Source: Spirosoma terrae (GTDB lineage: Bacteria; Bacteroidota; Bacteroidia; Cytophagales; Spirosomataceae). Taken from it: a DNA stretch of 64,000 nt. The notes under the pieces are model-generated. The model was not told the origin of the DNA, made no database searches, and was given only the letters and a program-made list of their open reading frames with translations. The position numbers and the translations under genes are program-made. The stretch covers positions 62,001-126,000 of the forward strand of contig NZ_JAAFZH010000016.1 of NCBI RefSeq assembly GCF_010435915.1, given 5' to 3'. Below are positions 19,904-28,155 of this stretch, piece by piece (the stretch's first letter is position 1; every line of letters starts with the position of its first letter).

Positions 19904-19975
19904 ACCGCTGCCAGAAGCGAAGGTTTAATTCAATATCGCTTCTCCACTTACAGCGACTCTCGGGCCGCATCTTTT

Positions 19976-21241
19976 ATGACTAACATGATCCGTGCCGAAG
20001 TAATCACGATCGGCGACGAAATTTTATTCGGGCAAATTACCGATACGAATACGCAGTGGATTGGAACCGAGTTAACCAATATTGGGATTCGCGTAACGCG
20101 TAAATCGTCAGTAGGTGACCAGGCTGATGCCATTTTGCAGATCTTCCACGAAGCTCACCAACGAGCCGACGTAATTATCATCACCGGTGGATTAGGGCCT
20201 ACCAAAGACGACATTACCAAGAAAACACTTTGCACCTACTTTGGCGTCGGCATGGTACGTAACGCCGAGGCACTTGCCTTGGTAACGAGCTTTTTTGAGA
20301 AGCGCGGACGAGCCATGACTGATCTTAATCGCGCCCAGGCCGATCTGCCTGCCAACGCTCTGTATATCCAGAATGACTGGGGCACTGCGCCGGGTATGTG
20401 GTTCGAACACGATAAGCGTATTTACGTTTCCCTACCAGGTGTTCCGTTTGAGATGAAGCATCTGATGAGTAATCGGATCTTGCCTAAGTTACGTGAGCAT
20501 TTCAAAACGCCCGTTATTAAACACAAAATGATTCGAACGGTGGGCATTGGCGAATCATTCCTGGCCGAACGCATTGAAGCCTGGGAAGATGCCTTACCCG
20601 AATCCATCAAGTTAGCGTACTTACCTAGCTTCGGCGGTGTGAAGTTACGATTGACAACCACTGGCAACGACGAAGCCACACTCGACCAGCAACTGGCCGA
20701 CCAGGTGGAAAAAGTATTGCCTTTGATCGAAAAAAACGTATTTGGTTTCGATGAGGATGAACTAGAAGTTGTTGTCGGACGCTTGTTACAGGAAAGAAAC
20801 CTCACTCTTGGCATTGCCGAAAGCTGTACCGGAGGTTTCGTTTCATCGCAAATCACGAAAATTCCTGGCTCATCGGCCTATTTCTGGGGGAGTGTTGTTA
20901 GTTATAGTAATGTGGTCAAGGTTAATCAATTAGGTGTTGACCCCAGTACGCTCGACCAATTTGGGGCCGTCAGTGAAGAAACAGTACGTCAGATGGCCGA
21001 AGGAGTTCGTAAAGCATTAGGCACTAACGTCGGCATTGCCACAAGTGGGATTGCCGGACCGGATGGCGGAACTCCCGATAAGCCAGTGGGCACTATCTGG
21101 ATTGCCTGTTCGACCGAACAACGTACGGTTGCCCGACTACTTCGACTTGGCCAGTATCGTGATCAAAACATACAGCTTACGTCAACTTACGTATTGAATA
21201 TGCTACGTGAAGAACTTTTATCCATGAATGCCGAGGTTTAA
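19976..21241 (+). CDS. cinA: CinA-family protein with nicotinamide-nucleotide amidase domain
   Basis: 421 residues from the ATG at 19976 (19985 is equally possible). The N-terminal MoCF-like domain (about 5-170) shows EVITIGDEIL and IITGGLGPTKDD. The C-terminal CinA/PncC domain shows GIAESCTGG and ATSGIAGPDGG. PncC-type domains deamidate nicotinamide mononucleotide in NAD recycling, and the MoCF part is linked to ADP-ribose pyrophosphatase activity in some members. The frame could start with TTG at 19901, but that overlaps the promoter box and has no family match. Confidence 0.9.
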   Translation: MTNMIRAEVITIGDEILFGQITDTNTQWIGTELTNIGIRVTRKSSVGDQADAILQIFHEAHQRADVIIITGGLGPTKDDITKKTLCTYFGVGMVRNAEALALVTSFFEKRGRAMTDLNRAQADLPANALYIQNDWGTAPGMWFEHDKRIYVSLPGVPFEMKHLMSNRILPKLREHFKTPVIKHKMIRTVGIGESFLAERIEAWEDALPESIKLAYLPSFGGVKLRLTTTGNDEATLDQQLADQVEKVLPLIEKNVFGFDEDELEVVVGRLLQERNLTLGIAESCTGGFVSSQITKIPGSSAYFWGSVVSYSNVVKVNQLGVDPSTLDQFGAVSEETVRQMAEGVRKALGTNVGIATSGIAGPDGGTPDKPVGTIWIACSTEQRTVARLLRLGQYRDQNIQLTSTYVLNMLREELLSMNAEV

Positions 21242-21292
21242 AAACATCCTGTTTATGCCAAACATCAGCATTCACTTTTCAGTACTAAAGAA

Positions 21293-22705
21293 ATGGCTCT
21301 TATTGATATGGTGATGCCCAAAATGGGCGAAAGTATAATGGAATGCACGATCATCACCTGGCTCAAAAAACCAGGTGATCGTATCGAAGCCGATGAATCG
21401 GTTCTGGAGGTTGCCACCGACAAAGTGGATACCGAAGTACCGGCTCCTCAAAATGGAATTTTAAAAGAAGTTCTGGTCCACGATGGTGACGTAGTGGCCA
21501 TTGGAGCTCCTATTGCCCGTATCGAAATAGACACCGATCAGCCATCAGCTCACGCTACTGCTGGATCGCCAGACCAAACACCTAAAGGAATTGGCGATGT
21601 CGCTAATGTTCCGGATGAATCAGAAAGCAATGAGGTTTCCGAGTCGGCTCGCGAGCTGGAAACAAGCATTGTGGCGATGAGCAGCCGTGCACCCGCATCT
21701 ACGACAGAACATGTCGCCGTGGCTGGTCGTCAGTCTAAGACGTCAGCCCGATTCTACTCACCTCTGGTTCTGAACATTGCCAAAGAAGAAGGTGTGTCGC
21801 GGGAAGAATTGGATCAGATTACCGGCTCTGGCGCCGAAAATCGAATCACCAAGAAAGACATACTGGCGTATGTAATCGACCGCGCCGAAGGCCGACTACA
21901 AGATCGTGACCACGTAAGTCCTGTTGCGGCCAAACCTGCCAGCTCGTTTGCGCAATCACCCGTTGCTACGTCAGAGCCATCTCGCTCAGTCAACGGCCAG
22001 ACGGACATCATTCAGATGGATCGGATGCGCAAGATGATCGCTCAACGGATGGTCGAGTCTAAACAGATCTCTCCTCACGTCAGCTCATTTGTCGAAGCCG
22101 ACATGACGCCTGTTGTTGAGTGGCGAACACGTGTCAAAGATCAGTTTAAACAGCAAACCGGCGAAAATTTAACCTATACGCCTATCCTGGTTGAAGCGGT
22201 CGTGAAAGCCATCAATGATTTTCCATTGATCAACGTATCGGTAGAGGGCGACACCATTTTGGTGAAGAAACCCATCAATATTGGTATGGCGGTAGCCTTG
22301 CCCAACGGCAATTTAATTGTACCGGTCATTCATAACGCTGATCAATACAACCTGGTTGGGCTGACCAAAAAAGTCAACGATCTTACCAAACGTGCCCGCG
22401 AAAACAAGCTGACAGCCGACGATCTGGCTGGTGGTACGTATACCATTTCAAACATCGGTACATTTGGCAATCTGATGGGAACGCCCATCATTGTTCAGCC
22501 ACAGGTAGCTATCATGGCATTTGGTGCTATTGTCAAAAAACCGGCTGTCATCGAAACACCGCAAGGCGACTTTATTGGTATTCGCCAGCTGATGTTCCTG
22601 TCTCATTCCTACGATCATCGCGTGGTCGATGGCTCTTTAGGCGGTCAGTTTGTCCGCCGTGTCGCTGATTATCTTGAAAAATTTGATATAAACCGCAAAA
22701 TCTGA
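21293..22705 (+). CDS. Dihydrolipoamide acyltransferase (E2) of a 2-oxoacid dehydrogenase
   Basis: 470 residues. The lipoyl domain (about 1-78) has the modified lysine K44 in ATDKVD. A long Ser/Glu/Ala-rich linker is followed by a peripheral-subunit-binding domain (FYSPLVLNIAKEEG to ITKKDILAY, about 145-192). The catalytic domain ends with SHSYDHRVVDG, with active residues H442 and D446. It forms the core of a branched-chain or similar 2-oxoacid dehydrogenase complex; the E1 and E3 genes are not adjacent, so the substrate remains open. Its stop codon overlaps the left arm of a 40-bp inverted repeat. Confidence 0.9.
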   Translation: MALIDMVMPKMGESIMECTIITWLKKPGDRIEADESVLEVATDKVDTEVPAPQNGILKEVLVHDGDVVAIGAPIARIEIDTDQPSAHATAGSPDQTPKGIGDVANVPDESESNEVSESARELETSIVAMSSRAPASTTEHVAVAGRQSKTSARFYSPLVLNIAKEEGVSREELDQITGSGAENRITKKDILAYVIDRAEGRLQDRDHVSPVAAKPASSFAQSPVATSEPSRSVNGQTDIIQMDRMRKMIAQRMVESKQISPHVSSFVEADMTPVVEWRTRVKDQFKQQTGENLTYTPILVEAVVKAINDFPLINVSVEGDTILVKKPINIGMAVALPNGNLIVPVIHNADQYNLVGLTKKVNDLTKRARENKLTADDLAGGTYTISNIGTFGNLMGTPIIVQPQVAIMAFGAIVKKPAVIETPQGDFIGIRQLMFLSHSYDHRVVDGSLGGQFVRRVADYLEKFDINRKI

Positions 22706-22810
22706 CCGGGATCACGCCGATTTTAGGATGAAGGGGATTTTGTTTTCGCTTCCCTGAAGCGCTTACAGTTAACAAAATCCCTTTTATCTTAAAATCGGCG
22801 TAATCCTGGT
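22705..22810. repeat. Long 40-bp inverted repeat between E2 and nucleotidase genes
   Basis: Arms 22705-22744 and 22771-22810 pair over 40 positions with one mismatch (22713/22802) and four G-T pairs. The loop (22745-22770) holds a smaller GCTTC/GAAGC hairpin. The left arm begins at the last base of the E2 stop codon and the right arm ends 9 nt before the next ATG, so it fills the whole spacer. No open reading frame or T tract is present. It could be a REP- or MITE-like element or a strong mRNA-processing structure. Confidence 0.8.
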
Positions 22811-22819
22811 TCCGACAAC

Positions 22820-23347
22820 ATGAAACAACGTATTGCTATTGACATGGACGATGTCATGGCCGACACACACGCCAAGTTCATCAAACTTTATCTGGAAGGT
22901 GAAATGCCTCGCTACACACTTGATGAACTAAAGGAGAAATCATTTCACGAGTTATTTGATGAGCATGAGTATAAAGCTATTTCGGAGCGTGTCTACGAGG
23001 TTGGTTTTTTCCGCGATATTCCAGTGATGGAAGGGGCTCAGGATGTGATTACTGAGCTACAACAAAAATATGATGTTTATATCGCATCAGCAGCCCAGGA
23101 ATTTCCTAACTCACTACGTGAAAAATGGGATTGGCTCCAGGAACATTTTCCGGCCATCAGTTGGCGCAACTACATTTTCATGGGCGACAAGAGTGTTTTA
23201 AACACCGACTTTCTTATCGACGATCTACCGCGAAATCTCCGTACCTTTCAGGGCGAAGGCTTACTGTTCGACGCACTACATAATCGCGACGATCAGGAAT
23301 TTCGCAGGGTTAAATCCTGGCAGGATATTGCCAAAATACTGTTATAA
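22820..23347 (+). CDS. 5'(3')-deoxyribonucleotidase-like HAD protein
   Basis: 175 residues of the NT5C family within the HAD superfamily. The nucleophile motif IDMDDVMAD gives D8 and D10. A later IASAAQEFPNS segment supplies the motif II serine region, and FLIDDLPRN gives motif III Asp residues. It probably dephosphorylates deoxyribonucleoside monophosphates in the cytoplasm to balance nucleotide pools. It follows the large inverted repeat and may be co-transcribed with the E2 gene. Confidence 0.85.
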   Translation: MKQRIAIDMDDVMADTHAKFIKLYLEGEMPRYTLDELKEKSFHELFDEHEYKAISERVYEVGFFRDIPVMEGAQDVITELQQKYDVYIASAAQEFPNSLREKWDWLQEHFPAISWRNYIFMGDKSVLNTDFLIDDLPRNLRTFQGEGLLFDALHNRDDQEFRRVKSWQDIAKILL

Positions 23348-23376
23348 CAACGTATAACTCGATAAAGCCCTAACTA

Positions 23377-23402
23377 AAAAAGCCCCGAAATTGGGGCTTT
23401 TT
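23377..23402. terminator. Terminator between nucleotidase and desaturase genes
   Basis: A 10-bp stem AAAAAGCCCC/GGGGCTTTTT with a GAAATT loop lies between convergent genes. Confidence 0.85.
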
Positions 23403-23426
23403 CAATAACAGGGTGCATTCAAAAAA

Positions 23427-24236
23427 TTAAGCTTCTGTCTCATCTTCAACCAGCCTGTCGTGTCCAACTTCATGCTGCGCTTTCTTGGCTTCAGCAGAAG
23501 GTCTCAAGCGAACTATGTGCAGTTTGTGAAGTATGGTAATGACTGGATACGTAGGATCGAACTCAAACCATTTAGCCCCGAAGTTAGCAGCATTCGGACG
23601 CTTATGGTGATTATTCTGGAATAGCTCACCCATCATCACTACGTCCAGAATTAACGAGTTTTTCGACTGGTCGTGGTTATCAAAGTTCGAATAACCATAT
23701 TTATGACCACTCCAGTTGATAATGGCACCATGCACGGGTCCCATCACGAAATGAACGGGCAGCAGAAAGAAAAAAGCCCAGTGCATATCCAGATAAATGA
23801 ATGCGAAAATGTAGAACAGGCTATAGAATATACCCCAGCCAGCTCGCGAAATCCACGAATCCCCTATCTTCTCAACGAAACTCCACTCAGGGTAATTCCG
23901 ATCGAATTGGCGTTCAATTGGTTGTTTACGGTGCAATACGGCGTTATAAATATTTTTTGTCTGCCACATCATCGTGAATACGTTCTTTGTGTGATGGGGC
24001 GAATGAGGATCTTTAGGCGTGTCACTAAAGGCGTGGTGCATCCGGTGTAATACCGCATAGGCCCGAGGGCTTAGGTATGATGACCCCTGTGACAAGTAGG
24101 TTAAGAAATAGAAAAACCGCTCCCAAAATTTGCTCATGGAGAACATTTTATGGGCCGAATAGCGGTGTAAGAAAAACGTTTGGCAGAACAGGGACAGATA
24201 CCAATGTCCGATGAATGCGGCCAGTACAATCACCAT
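23427..24236 (-). CDS. Acyl-CoA/fatty-acid desaturase
   Basis: 269-residue membrane di-iron desaturase. The three histidine boxes are present: HRYSAH (24-29), HRMHH (64-68) and a later NNHHKRPN. Several hydrophobic segments (about 1-21, 40-50, 130-165) fit a four-helix membrane protein. The architecture is that of delta-9-type acyl desaturases that introduce double bonds into membrane acyl chains. A -7 box lies about 50 nt upstream. The N-terminus begins immediately in the first membrane helix, as in other bacterial members. Confidence 0.88.
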   Translation of the reverse strand: MVIVLAAFIGHWYLSLFCQTFFLHRYSAHKMFSMSKFWERFFYFLTYLSQGSSYLSPRAYAVLHRMHHAFSDTPKDPHSPHHTKNVFTMMWQTKNIYNAVLHRKQPIERQFDRNYPEWSFVEKIGDSWISRAGWGIFYSLFYIFAFIYLDMHWAFFFLLPVHFVMGPVHGAIINWSGHKYGYSNFDNHDQSKNSLILDVVMMGELFQNNHHKRPNAANFGAKWFEFDPTYPVITILHKLHIVRLRPSAEAKKAQHEVGHDRLVEDETEA

Positions 24237-24285
24237 ATTGACTGTTTAAAGGGTGAACAACTGAGTTGACATAAGAAAACTCCTA

Positions 24286-24293
24286 CAAAACTA
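24286..24293 (-). promoter_or_regulatory. -7 box upstream of the desaturase gene
   Basis: Minus-strand TAGTTTTG fits TAnnTTTG and predicts a leader of roughly 45 nt. No -33 TTG at the expected spacing was found. Confidence 0.4.
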
Positions 24294-24436
24294 ACGAAAT
24301 TTAAACGGATTTGGCTTGTCTTCTCCAAATAATACTTTATTTAATTCGCTAAAGTTCTTCTAACAACTTCCCACAAGATAGCTTATAGCCTTATATTAAT
24401 CAGGAAGGCCATTTTTAGTCTACATAAATCAGACAG

Positions 24437-25096
24437 CTAATTCGTGGTGGTCGCATATTGTAGCAGATTAGCCCCCATTCTCAGGGCTTGTTGCCGCATA
24501 GGTTCAGGGTCATTATAAACACTCTGATCTTCCCAGCCATTCCCAAGATCACACTCATAGCTATAAAAACAGACTAGCCTTCCCTGATAAATCAGCCCGA
24601 ATCCTTGTGGTGCTTTTCCATCGTGTTCGTGTACTTTGGGCAATCCAGTAGCGAATTTGAATTTCTGCTGGTAAACAGGATGATTGAAGGGTAGTTCCAC
24701 AAAATTGAGTTCGGGAAAAACCTTTTTCATCTCGCGACGGATAAACTTATCCAGCCCATAGTTATCATCGATATGAAGAAAGCCGCCCGAAATCAGGTAA
24801 CGGCGGATATTCTGAACGTCGGCTTCGCTGAACGTAACGTTGCCGTGACCAGTCATGTGAACAAACGGATAACCGAACAAATCGGGGCTACCTGGCTCAA
24901 CTATATCTTCTTCCGGAAAGATATTCATGCGCAGATTAGCATTCGCAAACTTGATCAGGTTAGGAAGCGATGTTTTATTGGCGTACCAATCGCCCCCCCC
25001 GTTGTATTTCAGCTTGGCGATTTTATAAGCGTACTGGCCTTTTGCAATCAAAAATGAAGAATGAAGAATGATGACTAGAATAAGCAGTTTTTTCAT
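24437..25096 (-). CDS. DUF4159 exported protein
   Basis: 219 residues with a signal peptide ending near KGQ (residue 21). It matches DUF4159: LKYNGGGDWYAN near the N-terminus, YPFVHMTGHGNVTFSEADV in the middle and GGFLHIDDNYG followed by VFPE. The fold resembles a glutamine-amidotransferase-like flavodoxin domain; the role is unknown and the protein is probably periplasmic. Its ATG overlaps the rsmE stop (TGA within ATGA), so translation is coupled to rsmE. Confidence 0.85.
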   Translation of the reverse strand: MKKLLILVIILHSSFLIAKGQYAYKIAKLKYNGGGDWYANKTSLPNLIKFANANLRMNIFPEEDIVEPGSPDLFGYPFVHMTGHGNVTFSEADVQNIRRYLISGGFLHIDDNYGLDKFIRREMKKVFPELNFVELPFNHPVYQQKFKFATGLPKVHEHDGKAPQGFGLIYQGRLVCFYSYECDLGNGWEDQSVYNDPEPMRQQALRMGANLLQYATTTN

Positions 25097-25785
25097 ACGT
25101 TCAGGAAATTTAAAAGCTGACAGGCGGTTAGGGCTGCCGTTTCAGTACGTAATCGATTGGGGCCAAGCGTTACCATCTGGAAACCAGCGGCAACAGCCTG
25201 TTGTATTTCTTTTTCCGAAAAATCGCCTTCCGGTCCTATTAAAACAACGTATCGACGTTGGGCCGTTGCTATTTTAGCTAAGTTAGTAGGCGCACTGTTA
25301 TCAGGCAAGTGGGCAATGAATCGTTGTTCATCATTAACCGTTTCAAGCAAATCGCTGAATGAAACGGCTTCATCCAACTGCGGTAGATACGATTGTAATG
25401 ATTGCTTCATAGCCGCTATGGCAATCTTTTCAATACGTTCCAGCTTCAGCACCCGCCGTTCGGAATGTTGCCCGAAGAAAAAGCTAATCCGTTCAATACC
25501 GATTTCAACTGCTTTTTCAACAAACCATTCAATCCGGTCTATATTCTTGGTTGGAGCCACACAAATTCGGATTGAAAAAGGGCGGGAAGGGGTTGTCTGC
25601 GTTTCGATGATGCGGAACCCACACCGTCGACTGTCGGCCTGTGTAATAACGGCAGAATGCCGATTTCCGTGTCCATCGGTTACCGCAATACCATCGCCAA
25701 CTCCGAGTCGAAGTGTTTTAACGGCATGTCGGGAATCATCTTCGGTCAGGAAGGAAACCTGATCGGGCTGATAAAATAAATGCAT
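25093..25785 (-). CDS. rsmE: 16S rRNA (uracil-1498-N3)-methyltransferase
   Basis: 230-residue SPOUT-class methyltransferase that modifies U1498 of 16S rRNA. The C-terminal knot region has the family motifs IGPEGDFSEKE and LGPNRLRTETAAL, which bind S-adenosylmethionine. The N-terminal PUA-like domain includes DDSRHAVKTLRLG. The length is normal for RsmE. It overlaps the DUF4159 gene by 4 nt and lies downstream of a strong terminator hairpin, so it should have its own promoter between 25786 and the hairpin. Confidence 0.92.
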   Translation of the reverse strand: MHLFYQPDQVSFLTEDDSRHAVKTLRLGVGDGIAVTDGHGNRHSAVITQADSRRCGFRIIETQTTPSRPFSIRICVAPTKNIDRIEWFVEKAVEIGIERISFFFGQHSERRVLKLERIEKIAIAAMKQSLQSYLPQLDEAVSFSDLLETVNDEQRFIAHLPDNSAPTNLAKIATAQRRYVVLIGPEGDFSEKEIQQAVAAGFQMVTLGPNRLRTETAALTACQLLNFLNV

Positions 25786-25797
25786 AGCCGCAAAAAT

Positions 25798-25836
25798 ACG
25801 TAGTGTCAGTACTTTTAGAAAGTACTGACACTACGT
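25798..25836 (-). terminator. Perfect 18-bp hairpin terminator of the acidic protein gene
   Basis: Arms 25798-25815 and 25819-25836 pair perfectly over 18 bp with a 3-nt loop. On the minus strand a TTTTT run follows the stem, so it fits an intrinsic terminator for the gene at 25863-26423. Confidence 0.75.
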
Positions 25837-25862
25837 TGTTGGACGTCCGTAAGTAATAACGA

Positions 25863-26423
25863 TTATTCGTCTCCCTCGCTTGTGAACGAATACAACGTAT
25901 TATCCAGGCGAAGTGTATTGGCTTTAAAGTTTTGAATAAAATCCTCGATGACTTCATCGGTAACTTCCTCTACGTTCAGACATACGTCCAAACTGATTCC
26001 GTAGTCAAATTCAGTATCAATCTCAACGTGCTCCTGAACTTTAACCGTTTCGGTTTCCTCAATCTCTTCAATAATTTCGGTCAAAGCCGTTTCGGCTTCT
26101 TCTTCCAGCTCAGGGCTGATTTTATAATTCTCTTTACGTTCTTCGGGCGGAATATAGTCGGGATACGCCTTCTGCACCTGCTCAACGGCCATTTCATAGA
26201 CCAGACTGCTGTGATGCAAGCGTAACGTATAGACTAATGCATCAAAAATCACTTCTTGTCCCTGATAACTCCCTGGAAACTGAATGTGAACGCATTCGCC
26301 CGACTCCAGTACGTCAAGGTCATCGTCTTCTACATACACAAACGACTTTCCTTCCTGCTGACATTCTTCTTTCAGAGCGTTTATTTCCGTGGGGTTAAAC
26401 CCTTCGTTTTTATAATTTGCCAT
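25863..26423 (-). CDS. Conserved acidic hypothetical protein
   Basis: 186 residues, very acidic in the middle (EEEAETALTEIIEEIEETE). No signal peptide or membrane helix. An N-terminal part (NPTEINALKEECQQEG to HIQFPGSYQGQEVIFDALVYTLRLHHSSL) looks folded, and the C-terminal part around DTEFDYGISLDVCLNVEEV may be a second small domain. I do not recognise a family. An exact -7 promoter box ends 4 nt before the ATG, suggesting a leaderless mRNA. Confidence 0.7.
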   Translation of the reverse strand: MANYKNEGFNPTEINALKEECQQEGKSFVYVEDDDLDVLESGECVHIQFPGSYQGQEVIFDALVYTLRLHHSSLVYEMAVEQVQKAYPDYIPPEERKENYKISPELEEEAETALTEIIEEIEETETVKVQEHVEIDTEFDYGISLDVCLNVEEVTDEVIEDFIQNFKANTLRLDNTLYSFTSEGDE

Positions 26424-26427
26424 AGAG

Positions 26428-26435
26428 CAAAAGTA
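26428..26435 (-). promoter_or_regulatory. -7 box immediately upstream of the acidic protein ATG
   Basis: Minus-strand TACTTTTG is an exact TAnnTTTG match ending 4 nt before the ATG at 26423; the transcript would begin at or next to the start codon. Confidence 0.5.
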
Positions 26436-26664
26436 ATGGTTAATAGGTAATCTGTTATGAATAACGACGAATACTATCTATCTGCTATCTGTTTCCCTAT
26501 CTTTCTTGAGTCACAAGCGTTACGTCTGATGCCCTGCTTCCTGGCTACAGCCATGATTGCCTACAGTCTCCTGTCAGGCAAAATATAAAAAGTCGTAGCT
26601 TGCTGACATAAGGCTAATACTGTTAAAACGAACGATCACTTTTCATTCGCCTACGATATAACAC

Positions 26665-27348
26665 ATGAAATCTGTACTTGTTACCGGCGCGTCCGGCAAT
26701 CTTGGCATTACTGTTGTCGAGGAATTACATCAACAGGGCTATCACATTGTTGCTACGTTTAGCTCGGATAAAAAACTGGGACTTTTCAGCCATCTGTCCA
26801 ACGTTGACAGTTATGTCGTTGACGTATTGGATGCCGACCAGGTAACAGCATTCCTAAAAAAGCTGGATGGGCACACTATTGAGGCTGCGGTCCTACTGGT
26901 GGGTGGTTTTGCCGCCGGAACGATTCATGACACCAACGTAGCCGATCTGGAAGATATGTACCGGCTTAATTTTCTGTCGGCCTTTAATTTTGTTAAACCA
27001 CTGCTTGCCCAATTTGAAACACAGGGTGGTGGACAGTTCGTATTTATTGGCGCACGCCCGGCCCTGGAGCCTGAAGCGGGCAAAAGTCTCACGGCCTATT
27101 CACTTAGCAAATCGTTAATTTTTGAACTGGCGAACCTTGTTAATGCAGAAGGGAAAAAGAAGCGGGTTTCAGCCACCGTTATCGTTCCAAGCATCATCGA
27201 TACACCTCCCAATCGGGAAGCTATGCCTGATGCCGATCCGTCGAAATGGGTTTCTCCCCAGGACATCAGCAAAACAATTGCTTTCCTTTTGTCGGACACG
27301 GGCCAATCAATCAGCGAGCCCGTATTGAAACTATACAATCAGTCCTAA
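26665..27348 (+). CDS. Short-chain dehydrogenase/reductase
   Basis: 227-residue SDR protein. The cofactor motif TGASGNLG is at residues 7-14, and the catalytic tyrosine and lysine lie in AYSLSKS. The usual NNAG is replaced by LLVGGFAAG, and the segment before the Tyr reads FIGARPALEP, so the catalytic Ser is not obvious. Such divergence is seen in SDRs of unknown substrate related to eukaryotic dihydropteridine reductase. It stands alone, ending in a strong terminator. Confidence 0.8.
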   Translation: MKSVLVTGASGNLGITVVEELHQQGYHIVATFSSDKKLGLFSHLSNVDSYVVDVLDADQVTAFLKKLDGHTIEAAVLLVGGFAAGTIHDTNVADLEDMYRLNFLSAFNFVKPLLAQFETQGGGQFVFIGARPALEPEAGKSLTAYSLSKSLIFELANLVNAEGKKKRVSATVIVPSIIDTPPNREAMPDADPSKWVSPQDISKTIAFLLSDTGQSISEPVLKLYNQS

Positions 27349-27385
27349 CAGCTATTGCTTTGTTCAGAAAGAGCATTGTTTAAAT

Positions 27386-27427
27386 CAACAAAAGGGGGCA
27401 TCTTATTCAAAATGCCCCCTTTTGTTG
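27386..27427. terminator. Bidirectional terminator between SDR and GMC small-subunit genes
   Basis: A perfect 16-bp stem (27386-27401 with 27412-27427) with a 10-nt loop and A/T tracts lies between convergent genes. Confidence 0.85.
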
Positions 27428-27440
27428 TCACTCGTATGGA

Positions 27441-28076
27441 TTACTTGCCTTGCGTCATTTCCCGCTCCTCATATGCTAGATCGTATTGTTTCAATACGTC
27501 AGCCGGAACGCCGTCCCACTGGTTAGGGACATTACCAACGTACCCAAGATCTTTAATACCCATTTGACTGGTATAAAAACCCGTAGCCGTCATATTGCGC
27601 ATCATCGAAAAGAAAGACGCACCCTGACTCATATCAGGCTTGGCTTGTTTAGGGTAGGCAATCTGTTCGACCATGTCGATTTGCTGCGCTTTTGTGCACT
27701 GTACAAATGGCTTGCCATACCGTTTTACGCAGGTATTATCGAGCCAGCGAATGCCTCCGCGCATTGGTGTCTGATTACCGGGCTGATCTTTCATCATGAA
27801 CTCAATGAAAGCCGGAACACCCGCCTGCGAAGCACTCCCCGAACGCTCATCAGCCGGAATGATAATATCCGACAATACGGTTACGGTCTGTAGCTCATGA
27901 GGGGTAAAGAACTTTTCTGCCTGCAGCTTGGCGTCGCGCTCGGCTTCAAACTTCTGCCGTCCACCCGGCACTTTGATTGGTGTCGTCGGTGGAGCTGGTA
28001 CAGCTGCTTCAACTGGAGATACCGCCAGACCAAACCCGGCAAGTGAAAATGCTTTTAAAGAATCTCTGCGTTTCAT
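27441..28076 (-). CDS. Gluconate 2-dehydrogenase subunit 3-family protein, Tat-exported
   Basis: 211 residues. The N-terminus MKRRDSLKAFSLAGFG has a twin-arginine motif and a hydrophobic stretch, so it should use the Tat pathway. The mature part matches gluconate-dehydrogenase small subunits: FFTPHELQTVTVLSDIIIPADE with later GVPAFIEFMM and RWLDN. These subunits carry the flavoprotein across the membrane by hitchhiking. It lies directly downstream of the GMC gene at 28156 and is its presumed partner; it might also serve the lone GMC copy at 3764. Confidence 0.85.
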   Translation of the reverse strand: MKRRDSLKAFSLAGFGLAVSPVEAAVPAPPTTPIKVPGGRQKFEAERDAKLQAEKFFTPHELQTVTVLSDIIIPADERSGSASQAGVPAFIEFMMKDQPGNQTPMRGGIRWLDNTCVKRYGKPFVQCTKAQQIDMVEQIAYPKQAKPDMSQGASFFSMMRNMTATGFYTSQMGIKDLGYVGNVPNQWDGVPADVLKQYDLAYEEREMTQGK

Positions 28077-28155
28077 AGTTTGTCTTGGTTAGGCTTAGGT
28101 AGAGTATTAAAAAGACCGTGAAGGTCAAATTATAATAAACTACGTACCCAAAACT

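Noticed and set aside
19839-19970. Longer N-terminus for the DUF4197 protein
   Set aside because: The extension hides the signal peptide and overlaps the cinA promoter on the other strand.
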